Origin: CBFDBF01 sp050304615
GTDB taxonomy: Bacteria > Pseudomonadota > Gammaproteobacteria > Chromatiales > Chromatiaceae
Length of the DNA: 64,000 bases
NCBI GenBank assembly: GCA_050304615.1
Contig: JBNLDW010000009.1
Location: forward strand, 1-64,000
Reading direction: 5' to 3'
Part shown: piece after piece, positions 55,554 through 64,000 of the stretch
Position numbering within the stretch: the first letter of the stretch is position 1
Layout of the letters: every line of letters begins with the position of its first letter
The notes under the pieces: generated by a model
The model's input: only the letters and a program-made list of their open reading frames with translations
Told to the model about the DNA's origin: nothing
Database searches by the model: none
Made by a program: the position numbers and the translations under genes

Positions 55554-56528
55554 ATGAAAACGAAACGCAATGCCTTTCTGTTTGCTGTAAGTACCATTTT
55601 TACCCTGCTGCTACTCGGCTCATCTATGGTTGTAGCGGCAGAGCGGATTGTCTTTGGCGGTGGTCCTGCCGGCGGCACCTTTCAGGTAGTTGCCAATGCC
55701 ATCCAGGTCTACCAGCCTATCAAGAATCTGGAGGGATACAACGTACAGGCCCAATCTTCGGCCGGTTCTGTTGAGAATTTGCGCAAGGTGGACAAAGGAA
55801 AGTCGCATTTTGGTGTGGTCTATTCCGGCCACGTCTATCTTGGCCGCAACGGTATGCTGAAGAATGACGAAAAAAAATATGAGGATGTTATGGCGGTCGC
55901 CTATCTATACGGCGCACCAGCCCAGCTGGTAGTGCGCAAGGGCTCCGGCATCAAGAGTACCAAGGATCTTGAGGGTAAAAAGGTTGGTGTCGGCAATGCT
56001 GGTTCAGGTGCCTTCGCTAACTGTGAACTGTTCTTCTCACACATGGGGATCTGGGACAAGATCGAACGCAATGCCATGGGCTATAACGATGCCGCGGCTG
56101 CCTTCGGCAACAATCAGCTCGACGCCTTCTGGCTGTTTACCGCCTTCCCGAGTGGGGCTGTGATCATGGCGGCCCAGACCAACGATATCGAACTGGTGGA
56201 TCTGGGTAAGGACGCTACTGATAGTGGTTTCTTCGATAAGTACCCCTATTTCTCCACCCTGTCCGTTCCAGCAGGAACCTACCGTGGGGTGGATGCGGAT
56301 ACCCCCTCCTTTCAGGACTCCGCCCTCTGGGTGGCCAATGCCAAGGTGCCTGATCAGCTGGTCTACGACATGCTGTCCGCCATCTATACAGAAGAGGGGC
56401 TCGCCCACATGAGAGAGCAAAAAAAGACCTTCAAGGAGATGTCCCTAGATACGGGTACCAAGGGTGTGGTTACCCCCTGGCATCCGGGCGCAGTAAAATT
56501 CTGGAAAGAGAAAGGGATGATGGAGTAA
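55554..56528 (+). CDS. TAXI-family TRAP transporter substrate-binding protein
   Basis: 324 residues with a Sec signal peptide (FLFAVSTIFTLLLLGSSMVVAA) and the TAXI family pattern FGGGPAGGTFQVVANAIQ, GKKVGVGNAGSGAFANCELFF and AFWLFTAFPSGAVI. It captures an organic acid or amino acid in the periplasm and passes it to the permease encoded next. AGGAGATGG precedes the ATG. A strong hairpin separates it from the permease. Confidence 0.9.
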   Translation: MKTKRNAFLFAVSTIFTLLLLGSSMVVAAERIVFGGGPAGGTFQVVANAIQVYQPIKNLEGYNVQAQSSAGSVENLRKVDKGKSHFGVVYSGHVYLGRNGMLKNDEKKYEDVMAVAYLYGAPAQLVVRKGSGIKSTKDLEGKKVGVGNAGSGAFANCELFFSHMGIWDKIERNAMGYNDAAAAFGNNQLDAFWLFTAFPSGAVIMAAQTNDIELVDLGKDATDSGFFDKYPYFSTLSVPAGTYRGVDADTPSFQDSALWVANAKVPDQLVYDMLSAIYTEEGLAHMREQKKTFKEMSLDTGTKGVVTPWHPGAVKFWKEKGMME

Positions 56529-56545
56529 TCTGACTCCGTTGGATC

Positions 56546-56573
56546 AAGGGAGGGGCTACCAGCCCCTCCCTTT
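56546..56573 (+). terminator. Strong hairpin between TRAP binding-protein and permease genes
   Basis: AAGGGAGGGGCT pairs exactly with AGCCCCTCCCTT over a three-base loop, 18 bp after the binding-protein gene and followed by T-rich sequence (TTTCACTTTGTTTT). It probably makes binding protein in excess by stopping or stabilising part of the message before the permease. Confidence 0.85.
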
Positions 56574-56609
56574 CACTTTGTTTTGCTATAACCAAGTGGA
56601 TTAAGCTAA

Positions 56610-58334
56610 ATGGGATCCTTTGACGCATTGCGCAAATGGGAGCAGTGTCTGTTTGACGCCATGGCCCTCGTGCTGGTGCTATTCTACTCCTATGCTGCAA
56701 CGTGGGAGCCTATGGATACCCAGTATCATCGTGGCATCTATGTGGCGATCACCTATGTACTGGTGTTCCTGATCTACCAGTCAAAGAGCACAATCGGGCG
56801 TGCTATAGACTATCTATTGATCCTGGCTTCAATGGTATCTTTAGGCTATTGGATCTATGTCTTCGAAATCATCAACTATCGGGTAGGGGCAGAAACGGAG
56901 CTTGATCAGGCCATAGCTATGGTGGGCGTTCTGGTTGGCATGGAGGTGGCGCGTCGGGTGGTGGGGAGTGTCTTTATTGTTATTGGCACCATCATGCTGC
57001 TGTACGGAGTCTATGGGGATTCTGCGCCAGAGTTGATTTCACACGCCGGAGATACCTTTCCCGAACTCTGCACCAGTATCTTCTATAAGAGCGACGGAGT
57101 GTTCGGCATCATGGCCAATGTGCTGGCCACCTATATCCTGCTGTTTGTGATATTCGGGGCCTTTCTGAAGGCGAGTGGTGCGCAGCGCTTCTTTATCGAC
57201 TTCCCTCTGGCTGCTGTGGGCCATAAGGTTGGGGGCCCTGGCAAGGTTGCGGTCATCGCCAGCGGTCTGTTCGGATCGATCTCTGGCAGCGCTATCGCCA
57301 ATACCGTTTCCACCGGGTCCTTCACCATCCCGATGATGAAACGGGCTGGCTTTAAGCCACACGTTGCTGGAGCCATTGAACCGGCGGCATCCATTGGTGG
57401 GATGTTTATGCCACCGATTATGGGGGCTGGCGGTTTCATCATGGCGGAACTGACTGAGCTGCCATATTCCCAGATCATGCTGGTGGCCATCTTTCCTGCA
57501 CTGATGTATTTCTTTAGCGTATTTGTAATGGTTCATTACGAGGCCAAGAGATCTAATATCATTGGTGAGAAATCTGATGATAGTGCCACTGAGATTCTGC
57601 GCAAAGAGTGGTTCTATATTTTACCGCTAGTCGTGATTACGGTGTTGATGCTGTGGGGTTACTCTCCTGGTTTTTCGGCAGTCATCGGTATAGGAACTAG
57701 TATAGTGGTAAGTTGGTTGCGCCCAGATACAGCGATTGGGCCACGGGAGTTTCTGCAGGCGGCAAGGGATGGGACAGAGAGCAGCCTGAAGATTGGGGCT
57801 ACGGTAGGTGTGATCGGTATCATCATCGGTGTGCTTACCTACAGCGGTCTTATACTCACCTTTGCCGATATTTTGATTGGGCTGGCCGGCGGCAGTCTGT
57901 TTCTCACCATCCTACTGATAGCGTTGGCCTCGCTGATACTCGGTATGGGCGTACCGGTTACGGCAGCCTATCTTATTACTGCCGTAGTCGCAGTTCCTGC
58001 CCTAACCCACCTTGGGGTTAATGTGCTTGCCGCACATATGATTGTCTATTGGCTATCACAGGACTCCAATATTACTCCACCGGTCTGCATAGCCGCCTTT
58101 GCTGGGGCGACCATAGCCAAGGCCAATATGTGGAGGACCGCGTTTAATGCATTCAAGTTTGCTAAATTTCTCTATCTAGCACCATTCCTGTTTGGATATG
58201 TCCCGGCCTTCTCACTGGACGGTAGTGCGACAGATATTGTTATTGCCTTTGTACTTATACTGTTTGGTACATACGCCTATTCGTGGTTGTTGAGCGGGGT
58301 GTGGTTGCGTTTCTTTAAAAGGGTGAGGGATTAG
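56610..58334 (+). CDS. TRAP transporter fused permease (4TM and 12TM)
   Basis: 574 residues with many hydrophobic segments, including the TRAP family stretch GSAIANTVSTGSFTIPMMKRAGF, a glycine-rich SGSAIAN loop, and FFMPPIMGAGGFIMAELT. Both the small and large integral membrane subunits appear joined, as usual for TAXI-TRAP systems. It uses a sodium or proton gradient to import the solute held by the binding protein. The ATG lies 36 bp after the hairpin. Confidence 0.9.
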   Translation: MGSFDALRKWEQCLFDAMALVLVLFYSYAATWEPMDTQYHRGIYVAITYVLVFLIYQSKSTIGRAIDYLLILASMVSLGYWIYVFEIINYRVGAETELDQAIAMVGVLVGMEVARRVVGSVFIVIGTIMLLYGVYGDSAPELISHAGDTFPELCTSIFYKSDGVFGIMANVLATYILLFVIFGAFLKASGAQRFFIDFPLAAVGHKVGGPGKVAVIASGLFGSISGSAIANTVSTGSFTIPMMKRAGFKPHVAGAIEPAASIGGMFMPPIMGAGGFIMAELTELPYSQIMLVAIFPALMYFFSVFVMVHYEAKRSNIIGEKSDDSATEILRKEWFYILPLVVITVLMLWGYSPGFSAVIGIGTSIVVSWLRPDTAIGPREFLQAARDGTESSLKIGATVGVIGIIIGVLTYSGLILTFADILIGLAGGSLFLTILLIALASLILGMGVPVTAAYLITAVVAVPALTHLGVNVLAAHMIVYWLSQDSNITPPVCIAAFAGATIAKANMWRTAFNAFKFAKFLYLAPFLFGYVPAFSLDGSATDIVIAFVLILFGTYAYSWLLSGVWLRFFKRVRD

Positions 58335-58350
58335 TCTGGGTAATCACGGC

Positions 58351-59505
58351 CTATTCGTTGCTCTCTATGGTTAGCTGACCGTTGTTTAGCCGCAAGACAC
58401 TGCGTCCCTCCAATATTGCCAATAGCAGATCACCTGCCAGCGCTCGGCGCCAGCCACGCAGTAGTTCCAGTTCGCGCTCGCCACTTACCAGTTGCTCCAA
58501 CTCTTTGCGGCTTGCCAGAGCAGATGCGGTTATACCTTCACCTGCTGCTGCCAGACGCAGGGCGGCCATAAGCAGGTCGGTAGTTGCCTCTTGATTCGGG
58601 GTCAGTTTGGGTGGTTGTTGCCTAGTCTGTGGCCACTGTTCCTTGGGGTTGGCCTTGGCCTGCTCGATCAACTTTAGCAGCTGTTCACCATGCCGATTTA
58701 TTGTTCCTGATTCCAGCCCGCGGGTCTTGCCCAATGCATGTAGGTCGGTCGGTTGTCTCCGGGCCAGTTCCAGCAGGATATCATCCTTTAAGATCCAGCG
58801 GCGGGGGCGGTCTGCCCGTTCTGCCTCAATCTCACGCCATGCGGCAAGCGCCTGGAGTACGGCCAACTGCACCCCCTTGAGATATTTGTTGCCCTTAACT
58901 CGTTGCCACATCTCTCCGGGATCATTGCGGTAGGTTGCAGGGTCGGCCAGCTGCCTGAAGTCATCTTGCAACCAATCATCACGCCCCTGCTGGCACAGCA
59001 TGTCATGTAGTTTTAGATAGATCTCACCCAGATAGATAACATCATCCAGTGCATAGCGCAGTTGTGCTTGCTCCAGTGGACGCCGAGACCAGTCGGTACG
59101 GGTATGGCCTTTTTCCAGCTCTCGTCCGAGCAGTTTCTGTACCAGATTGGCATAACCGATCTGCTCGCCAAGTCCCAGCATGGTGGCGGCGAGTTGGGTA
59201 TCAAACAGCGGCTGTGGCAGCTTCCCCCAGAGGTGGTTAAAGATCTCCAGATCTTGTCGTCCGGCGTGGAATATCTTTACCGATGATGGGGTGTAAAGTA
59301 GTTCCTGCAGTGGCGTCAGGTCTTCGATGGCGAGGGGGTCAATAGAGGCTGCTACCTCACCATTATATATCTGCAGCAGGCAGAATTTAGGGTAATAGCT
59401 CTTCTCCCGGACAAACTCGGTATCCAGGGCGAGCCATTGGCTCCCATCTAGTTGACGGCATAGCTCTGCCAGTCCAGAGGTGGTATCGATGTAAAGCTCT
59501 TGCAT
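58351..59505 (-). CDS. rnd: Ribonuclease D
   Basis: 384 residues. The DEDDy exonuclease domain has LDTEFVREKSYYP (DxE), VKIFHAGRQDLEIF, and HTRTDWSRRPLEQAQLRYALDDVIYL; an HRDC domain follows (about 210-290). It trims tRNA precursor 3' ends. It converges on the TRAP permease and lies back-to-back with the following membrane-protein gene. Confidence 0.95.
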   Translation of the reverse strand: MQELYIDTTSGLAELCRQLDGSQWLALDTEFVREKSYYPKFCLLQIYNGEVAASIDPLAIEDLTPLQELLYTPSSVKIFHAGRQDLEIFNHLWGKLPQPLFDTQLAATMLGLGEQIGYANLVQKLLGRELEKGHTRTDWSRRPLEQAQLRYALDDVIYLGEIYLKLHDMLCQQGRDDWLQDDFRQLADPATYRNDPGEMWQRVKGNKYLKGVQLAVLQALAAWREIEAERADRPRRWILKDDILLELARRQPTDLHALGKTRGLESGTINRHGEQLLKLIEQAKANPKEQWPQTRQQPPKLTPNQEATTDLLMAALRLAAAGEGITASALASRKELEQLVSGERELELLRGWRRALAGDLLLAILEGRSVLRLNNGQLTIESNE

Positions 59506-59516
59506 TTTTGGGATTG

Positions 59517-60098
59517 ATGCGGCAAATAGGTAGTCTAGCGGTTATGATACTACATGGCGTGTGCTATCAGGGGGACTATTTGGTGCTGCGATTACTCCAA
59601 CTATTTATTGATATCAGCTTGTTCCGGGCCAAACCACAGGATCTGCCGAGATCCAGGTTCCTGCTTGCTGCCACCATGGGCGCGACACTGGTGACCAATA
59701 TCCCTCTGCTTATACCTCATTTGAATGGGGTTGGTACGGTGCTGGCCGCATCTCTGCTGGATCTTTTTTTAATGTATATTTTCCTGCGGGGTGGGCTCTA
59801 TCTGATGGAGATGGAGGAGCGGTTTCTACAGACTGCTGCTGCCCTGTATGGTACCGGTGCGGTGCTCAACCTGCCAGCCTTGATGTTAGAGATGATGCTA
59901 TTGGGTGAGCAGATAGACGCAATTAGTGCACTGGGTGGCTTGCTGCGTCTGGCGCTGTGGGTTTGGAGTTTAGCGGTCATAGGTCACATCCTGAGACATG
60001 CACTAAATGTCCGTCTTGCGGTAGGTGTGGTAATTGCGGTGATATATACCATGCTATTGATGATGCTGATCCAACAACTCATGCCAGTGACAGTCTGA
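59517..60098 (+). CDS. Small integral membrane protein of unknown function
   Basis: About 193 residues from ATG 59517; TTG 59508 and ATG 59544 are other possible starts. Four or five hydrophobic helices are visible (for example FLLAATMGATLVTNIPLLI, TVLAASLLDLFLMYIFL, GLLRLALWVWSLAVIGHIL, LAVGVVIAVIYTMLLMMLI). I do not recognise a family. It lies 1 bp before mpl, so it is probably co-transcribed with it. Confidence 0.65.
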   Translation: MRQIGSLAVMILHGVCYQGDYLVLRLLQLFIDISLFRAKPQDLPRSRFLLAATMGATLVTNIPLLIPHLNGVGTVLAASLLDLFLMYIFLRGGLYLMEMEERFLQTAAALYGTGAVLNLPALMLEMMLLGEQIDAISALGGLLRLALWVWSLAVIGHILRHALNVRLAVGVVIAVIYTMLLMMLIQQLMPVTV

Positions 60099-60099
60099 T

Positions 60100-61482
60100 A
60101 TGCATATTCATATTCTCGGTATCTGTGGCACCTTCATGGGCGGGATTGCGCTCCTGGCGCGGGCCATGGGACATAAGGTGACCGGCTCGGATGCCAATGT
60201 CTATCCCCCTATGAGCAGCCAGCTGGAGGCGGCCGGTATTGAGTTGATGGAGGGGTATGACCCTGGTCATCTATTGTCGGCACCAGATTGTGTGGTAGTT
60301 GGTAATACCATCTCTCGGGGCAATCCGGAGGTGGAGTATGTGTTGGATCAAGGGATGAACTACACTTCAGGGCCGCAGTGGTTGGCGGAGCATGTACTGC
60401 ATGATCGTTGGGTGTTGGCAGTGGCTGGGACCCACGGCAAGACCAGTACCGCGGCCCTTTTGGCCTGGATCCTGGAGGATGTGGGAATGGATCCTGGATT
60501 TCTGATAGGTGGCGTACCCAGTAATTTTGGCGTCTCAGCCAGGCTTGGGAGTACTCCCTTCTTTGTGGTAGAGGCGGACGAGTATGACACCGCCTTCTTT
60601 GATAAGCGTTCAAAATTTGTGCACTATCGCCCACGCACCTTGATATTGAACAACCTAGAGTTTGATCATGCCGATATCTTTGATGATATAGAGATGATCC
60701 AGCGTCAGTTTCACCATCTTTTACGGACTGTCCCGGCTTCTGGTCTGATCGTCTCACTACTCAGCGACAGCAATCTGCACGATGTTCTGGATATGGGGTG
60801 CTGGACTCCTGTGGAGTATTTTGATCCAGAGATGGAGGCCAGTTGGCATGCAGCTAATACAGCAGCTGATGGTAGTGCCTTTGATCTGATCTGTGAGGGT
60901 GGCACGGTTGGTCGTATCGACTGGTCTCTCTCTGGTCGTCACAATGTCAGTAACGCTCTGGCGGCATTGGCGGCAGCGCGCCATGCCGGAGTGCCACCCA
61001 AGATAGGAATACAGTCACTGGCCAGTTTCCAGGGGGTGAAGCGGCGTATGGAGGTGCGTGGCGAGTTATCTGGGATTACCATCTATGATGATTTTGCACA
61101 CCACCCAACAGCCATCGAGACCACTTTGGCGGGATTGCGGGCGAAGGTGGGCGCGGCGCGCATTATTGCGCTGTTTGAGCCACGCTCTAACAGCATGCGT
61201 ATGGGGGCTCATAGCGCCACCCTAGGGGCCTCACTCCAGGCGGCGGATCAGGTGCTGGTCTATATTCAGGACGGACTGGAGTGGGATCCACAACCGCTCT
61301 TTACCGTGCTCGGAAAACGCCTGCGGGTATCCTCATCGGTGGCGGATATCGTCAAGGCAGTTGCGCAAGAGGCGGTTGCTGGCGACCATATTCTGGTGAT
61401 GAGCAATGGTGGTTTTGACAACATCCATGAGCGGCTGTTACAGGCGTTACAACAACGTGGTCAGGCCGGAGACAAGGCGTGA
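60100..61482 (+). CDS. mpl: UDP-N-acetylmuramate:L-alanyl-gamma-D-glutamyl-meso-diaminopimelate ligase
   Basis: 460 residues with the Mur-ligase features: N-terminal IHILGICGTFMGGIALLARAMGHKV, the ATP loop AGTHGKTSTAALLAWIL, VEADEYDTAFFDKRSKF, and DDFAHHPTAIETTL. It recycles murein tripeptide by joining it to UDP-MurNAc. It overlaps ubiX by 4 bp (GTGA). Confidence 0.95.
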   Translation: MHIHILGICGTFMGGIALLARAMGHKVTGSDANVYPPMSSQLEAAGIELMEGYDPGHLLSAPDCVVVGNTISRGNPEVEYVLDQGMNYTSGPQWLAEHVLHDRWVLAVAGTHGKTSTAALLAWILEDVGMDPGFLIGGVPSNFGVSARLGSTPFFVVEADEYDTAFFDKRSKFVHYRPRTLILNNLEFDHADIFDDIEMIQRQFHHLLRTVPASGLIVSLLSDSNLHDVLDMGCWTPVEYFDPEMEASWHAANTAADGSAFDLICEGGTVGRIDWSLSGRHNVSNALAALAAARHAGVPPKIGIQSLASFQGVKRRMEVRGELSGITIYDDFAHHPTAIETTLAGLRAKVGAARIIALFEPRSNSMRMGAHSATLGASLQAADQVLVYIQDGLEWDPQPLFTVLGKRLRVSSSVADIVKAVAQEAVAGDHILVMSNGGFDNIHERLLQALQQRGQAGDKA

Positions 61483-62093
61483 GTGAGGGTGTGCAACCGA
61501 TAGCTGTTGCCATAACTGGCGCCTCTGGTAGTGCCTACGGAATTCGTCTGCTGGAGTGCCTGCTCCAGAGTGGCAATAGGGTCTATCTAATGATCTCCAG
61601 TGCGGCAGAGATCGTGTTGCCGTTGGAGACCGGGATCAAGTTGCCAGCCGAGCCAAAAGAGGCGCAACTCCTGCTTAGTGAACTGTTGCATGCGGAGGAG
61701 GGTCAGCTAACGCTATTTGGGCAGGATGAGTGGACTGCCCCGGTGGCCAGCGGTTCTAACCCTCCCCAGGCGATGGTGGTTGCCCCGTGTACTGCCGGCA
61801 CCCTCTCTGCCATTGCTTGCGGCGCCAGTAATAACCTGATTGAGCGGGCGGCGGATGTAATGCTCAAGGAGCGACGCAAACTGATTCTACTGATACGGGA
61901 GACCCCGCTCTCTGCGATCCATCTGGAGAACATGCTAAAGCTGGCAAGGCTCGGTGTGATTACAATGCCTGCCAGTCCTGGTTTCTATAACAGGCCACAA
62001 CAGGTAGAGGAGCTGGTTGATTTTATGGTGGCGCGGGTACTGGATCAGTTGGGTATTGATCACGACCTGATGGGGCGTTGGGGGACTTCCTAA
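61479..62093 (+). CDS. ubiX: Flavin prenyltransferase UbiX
   Basis: 204 residues starting at GTG 61479. It has the flavoprotein-like AITGASGSAYGIRLLECLL, MVVAPCTAGTLSAIACGASNNLIERAADV and RKLILLIRETPLSAIHLENML motifs. UbiX makes the prenylated FMN cofactor for UbiD in ubiquinone synthesis. It converges on the next gene with 4 bp between stops. Confidence 0.95.
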   Translation: MSEGVQPIAVAITGASGSAYGIRLLECLLQSGNRVYLMISSAAEIVLPLETGIKLPAEPKEAQLLLSELLHAEEGQLTLFGQDEWTAPVASGSNPPQAMVVAPCTAGTLSAIACGASNNLIERAADVMLKERRKLILLIRETPLSAIHLENMLKLARLGVITMPASPGFYNRPQQVEELVDFMVARVLDQLGIDHDLMGRWGTS

Positions 62094-62097
62094 CCTA

Positions 62098-64000
62098 TTA
62101 GTCCGCCATGTCCGAGATGGGTCGCCAGTATACATCAGATGCATCGTGGCAAGTGACTATGGTTTTGTAGGCATCCGGCGCATATTTCAGTAGTGACGTA
62201 TGTTCTTGTGCCGACAGCGGCTTGCTAAAGAGGTATCCCTGGGCTGTCTGAACGTTATGTTGACGGCAGAAGTCAAGTTGTCCTCTGGTCTCAATACCCT
62301 CAGCGACTATCTTCATCTTCAGGCTTTCGGCCATGGATATGATCGCCTTAACCAGTATTCTACTATCCTCGCTCTTTTCCAGATCAGAAATGAAGCTGCG
62401 ATCTATCTTAAGTATCTGCAGGGGGAAATGCTTAAGATAACTTAGTGATGAATAACCGGTGCCAAAATCATCCATGGCCAGAGAGATGCCTCGTTCCCGC
62501 AATGCCCCCAGGATGTTGATAGTCTTGGCTGAGCTGTGCATCAACAGGCTCTCAGTGATTTCCAGCTCCAGTTGATCACACCTTAGCCCACTCTGCACTA
62601 ATGCCTTGTCTACATCGTCTAATAGATCGCCAGAGATAAATTGCCGTGGTGAGATATTTACCGAAACATGAAATGGATGTTCGTATATGTGTTGCCAGTT
62701 GGCGGTTTCTTGGCACGCGGTGAGCAGGACCCATGCCCCAATCTCTTTGATTATCCCCATATTCTCTGCCATCGGGATAAACTGAACCGGGCTGATCGCA
62801 CCTAGTTCGCTATCGGTCCAGCGTAGCAGAGCCTCGGCCCCCTCTATACGGCCGGTGATTATGTTGACCTTGGGCTGAAAGTGGACGGAGAGTTCATCTC
62901 TCTCTAGCGCATGTCGCAGGTGGCTGGCTATCTTTGCCTGTTCATCAGAGGTGCTACGCATCTCACCTGAGAAGAAGCGGAAATCGTTGCGCCCACTCTG
63001 TTTAACGTTATACATAGCTATATCTGCATGCTGCATCAGATCTTCCATGGTATCGCCATCATCAGGATATATACTGATGCCGATACTGATAGTACTGAAG
63101 ATCTCATGCTGCTCAATCAAAAAGGGCTGACGGAAACTGTCGGACAGCTTGTTGGCCACCTCCTCGGCATCGGCTTGCTGTTTTAGCCCTTCAAGCATGA
63201 CCATAAACTCATCACCGCCGGTACGCGCAGGCATATCACTTGCACGTAGTAGGTTTTTGATACGTTTTGCGGTCTGGCGCAACAAATCATCCCCTATCTT
63301 ATGGCCCAGCGTGTCGTTGATATCCTTGAAGTTGTCTAGATCTATAAAAAGCAGGGCTATCTTCCGCTTCTGCCGTTTTGCCCGGACACATGCGGCACCC
63401 ATGTGCTGCTGCATATAGTGGCGATTTGGCAGTCCCGTCAACTGATCAAAGTTTGCCTGGTAGATGAGTTTCTCTTCTCGTTTATCACGCTCTGTTGTGT
63501 CCTCCGCGATAATGATAATGGCAGGAGGATCATCCTTAATCTGTAGTTGAATCCTGGCCTCAACCGGGTAGGTAGAACCATCCCGGCGCTGGTTGGTGCC
63601 TCTGTAGATGGCAATCTCCTGGCTACCGCTCATTAGTGGCTGTAGCAGTTTGCCGAACGACTCTCTGTTCAGGCCAGTGAATATTTCAAGGATATTGAGG
63701 TCATCAAGCTCATAATCGCCATAACCCAGGTTTTCACTTGCCCCCTTGTTGATCTGAATGCACTTTAGATTGTGGGCATTGACCACGAAGATCTCATTAG
63801 AGCTGTGAGTCAGGATACGGCCGAGGCGGTTATCAATTCTATTTTTCTCCTGTTCCAGGTCATCTACAAGACGTCGATTCACATGTAGTAGACGGATGTT
63901 GAGATTGAAGGTGTTGACATGCTCTTTACTGAATTTAAGGTAAAAAATAATTACGACTAAGGTAATGACGCCGGTTCCCAAGTATTCGGTACTGCCAGTC
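62098..64000 (-). CDS. PAS-GGDEF-EAL cyclic di-GMP enzyme, N-terminus beyond the window
   Basis: The reading frame is open to the right edge, so the 5' end is missing; a TTG at 63981 exists but is unlikely to be the start. Visible from the N-terminal side: a hydrophobic segment (GVITLVVIIFYLKFS), a coiled stretch, a PAS domain (about 45-165 of the visible part), a GGDEF domain with intact TGGDEF, and an EAL domain with EGAEALLRW, NISPRQF and DDFGTGYSSLSYLK. Both catalytic motifs are intact, so it could make or break cyclic di-GMP; which dominates cannot be told. It is probably an inner-membrane sensor. Confidence 0.9.
   Translation of the reverse strand, partial: TGSTEYLGTGVITLVVIIFYLKFSKEHVNTFNLNIRLLHVNRRLVDDLEQEKNRIDNRLGRILTHSSNEIFVVNAHNLKCIQINKGASENLGYGDYELDDLNILEIFTGLNRESFGKLLQPLMSGSQEIAIYRGTNQRRDGSTYPVEARIQLQIKDDPPAIIIIAEDTTERDKREEKLIYQANFDQLTGLPNRHYMQQHMGAACVRAKRQKRKIALLFIDLDNFKDINDTLGHKIGDDLLRQTAKRIKNLLRASDMPARTGGDEFMVMLEGLKQQADAEEVANKLSDSFRQPFLIEQHEIFSTISIGISIYPDDGDTMEDLMQHADIAMYNVKQSGRNDFRFFSGEMRSTSDEQAKIASHLRHALERDELSVHFQPKVNIITGRIEGAEALLRWTDSELGAISPVQFIPMAENMGIIKEIGAWVLLTACQETANWQHIYEHPFHVSVNISPRQFISGDLLDDVDKALVQSGLRCDQLELEITESLLMHSSAKTINILGALRERGISLAMDDFGTGYSSLSYLKHFPLQILKIDRSFISDLEKSEDSRILVKAIISMAESLKMKIVAEGIETRGQLDFCRQHNVQTAQGYLFSKPLSAQEHTSLLKYAPDAYKTIVTCHDASDVYWRPISDMAD

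Overview
The window reads as a piece of a gammaproteobacterial chromosome. The S10, spc and alpha ribosomal operons are fused in the standard order, and the gene sets miaB-phoH-ybeY-corC-lnt, uvrA/yajR-ssb and mpl-ubiX are typical of that class. TRAP-TAXI transport, a second-type lon beside rsmA and AT-richer accessory DNA would fit a marine, possibly Chromatiales-like bacterium. That placement is inference from layout only, with no rRNA in the window to confirm it.

Region 1 (1-13,870) is housekeeping. It holds the end of tuf, then 28 genes on the + strand from rpsJ to rplQ, including secY, the 37-residue rpmJ and rpoA, closed by a GC-rich terminator. An unrecognised 305-residue protein follows at 14,077.

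Region 2 (about 15.1-35.1 kb) is accessory. It begins with a roughly 365-bp repeat that has inverted ends and contains no convincing gene, followed by a 66-bp remnant of the 3' end of a uvrA gene. The intact uvrA lies 19.4 kb away, and its own 3' end matches the remnant at 46 of 50 bases in the same orientation. The segment therefore looks like an island inserted at the uvrA 3' end. Its cargo is all on the + strand: two copies of a leader that encodes a 35/37-residue peptide and supplies the TTG start of the next gene; two exported proteins, one interrupted at a C8 tract and one a Sel1-like lipoprotein; a lipase-like fragment; a gene split by an in-frame stop; another exported protein; and one gene for a 3,827-residue protein. 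That protein joins a Tle1/DUF2235-type lipase domain, a LysM-like segment, an FrpC-like calcium region, RTX repeats, a kexin-like S8 protease with P domain, and a long series of RTX/serralysin-C-like units. A type I secretion ABC transporter and HlyD-family adaptor follow at once. This is the most interesting system here: a type I-secreted double-enzyme giant with possible accessory or immunity proteins.

Region 3 (35.1-48.2 kb) carries uvrA diverging from yajR-ssb, then lon, rsmA and oxyR on the - strand, oxyR diverging from katG, and a tandem pair of small heat-shock genes behind a good sigma-32 promoter. Two intergenic repeat elements lie here.

Region 4 (48.2-64.0 kb) holds a lipoprotein gene; miaB-phoH-ybeY-corC-lnt (tRNA modification, 16S rRNA maturation, lipoprotein acylation); a DUF2233 protein; a TRAP-TAXI binding protein and fused permease separated by a strong hairpin; rnd; a small membrane protein; mpl-ubiX; and a PAS-GGDEF-EAL protein running off the right edge. 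No rRNA, tRNA or CRISPR array was seen.
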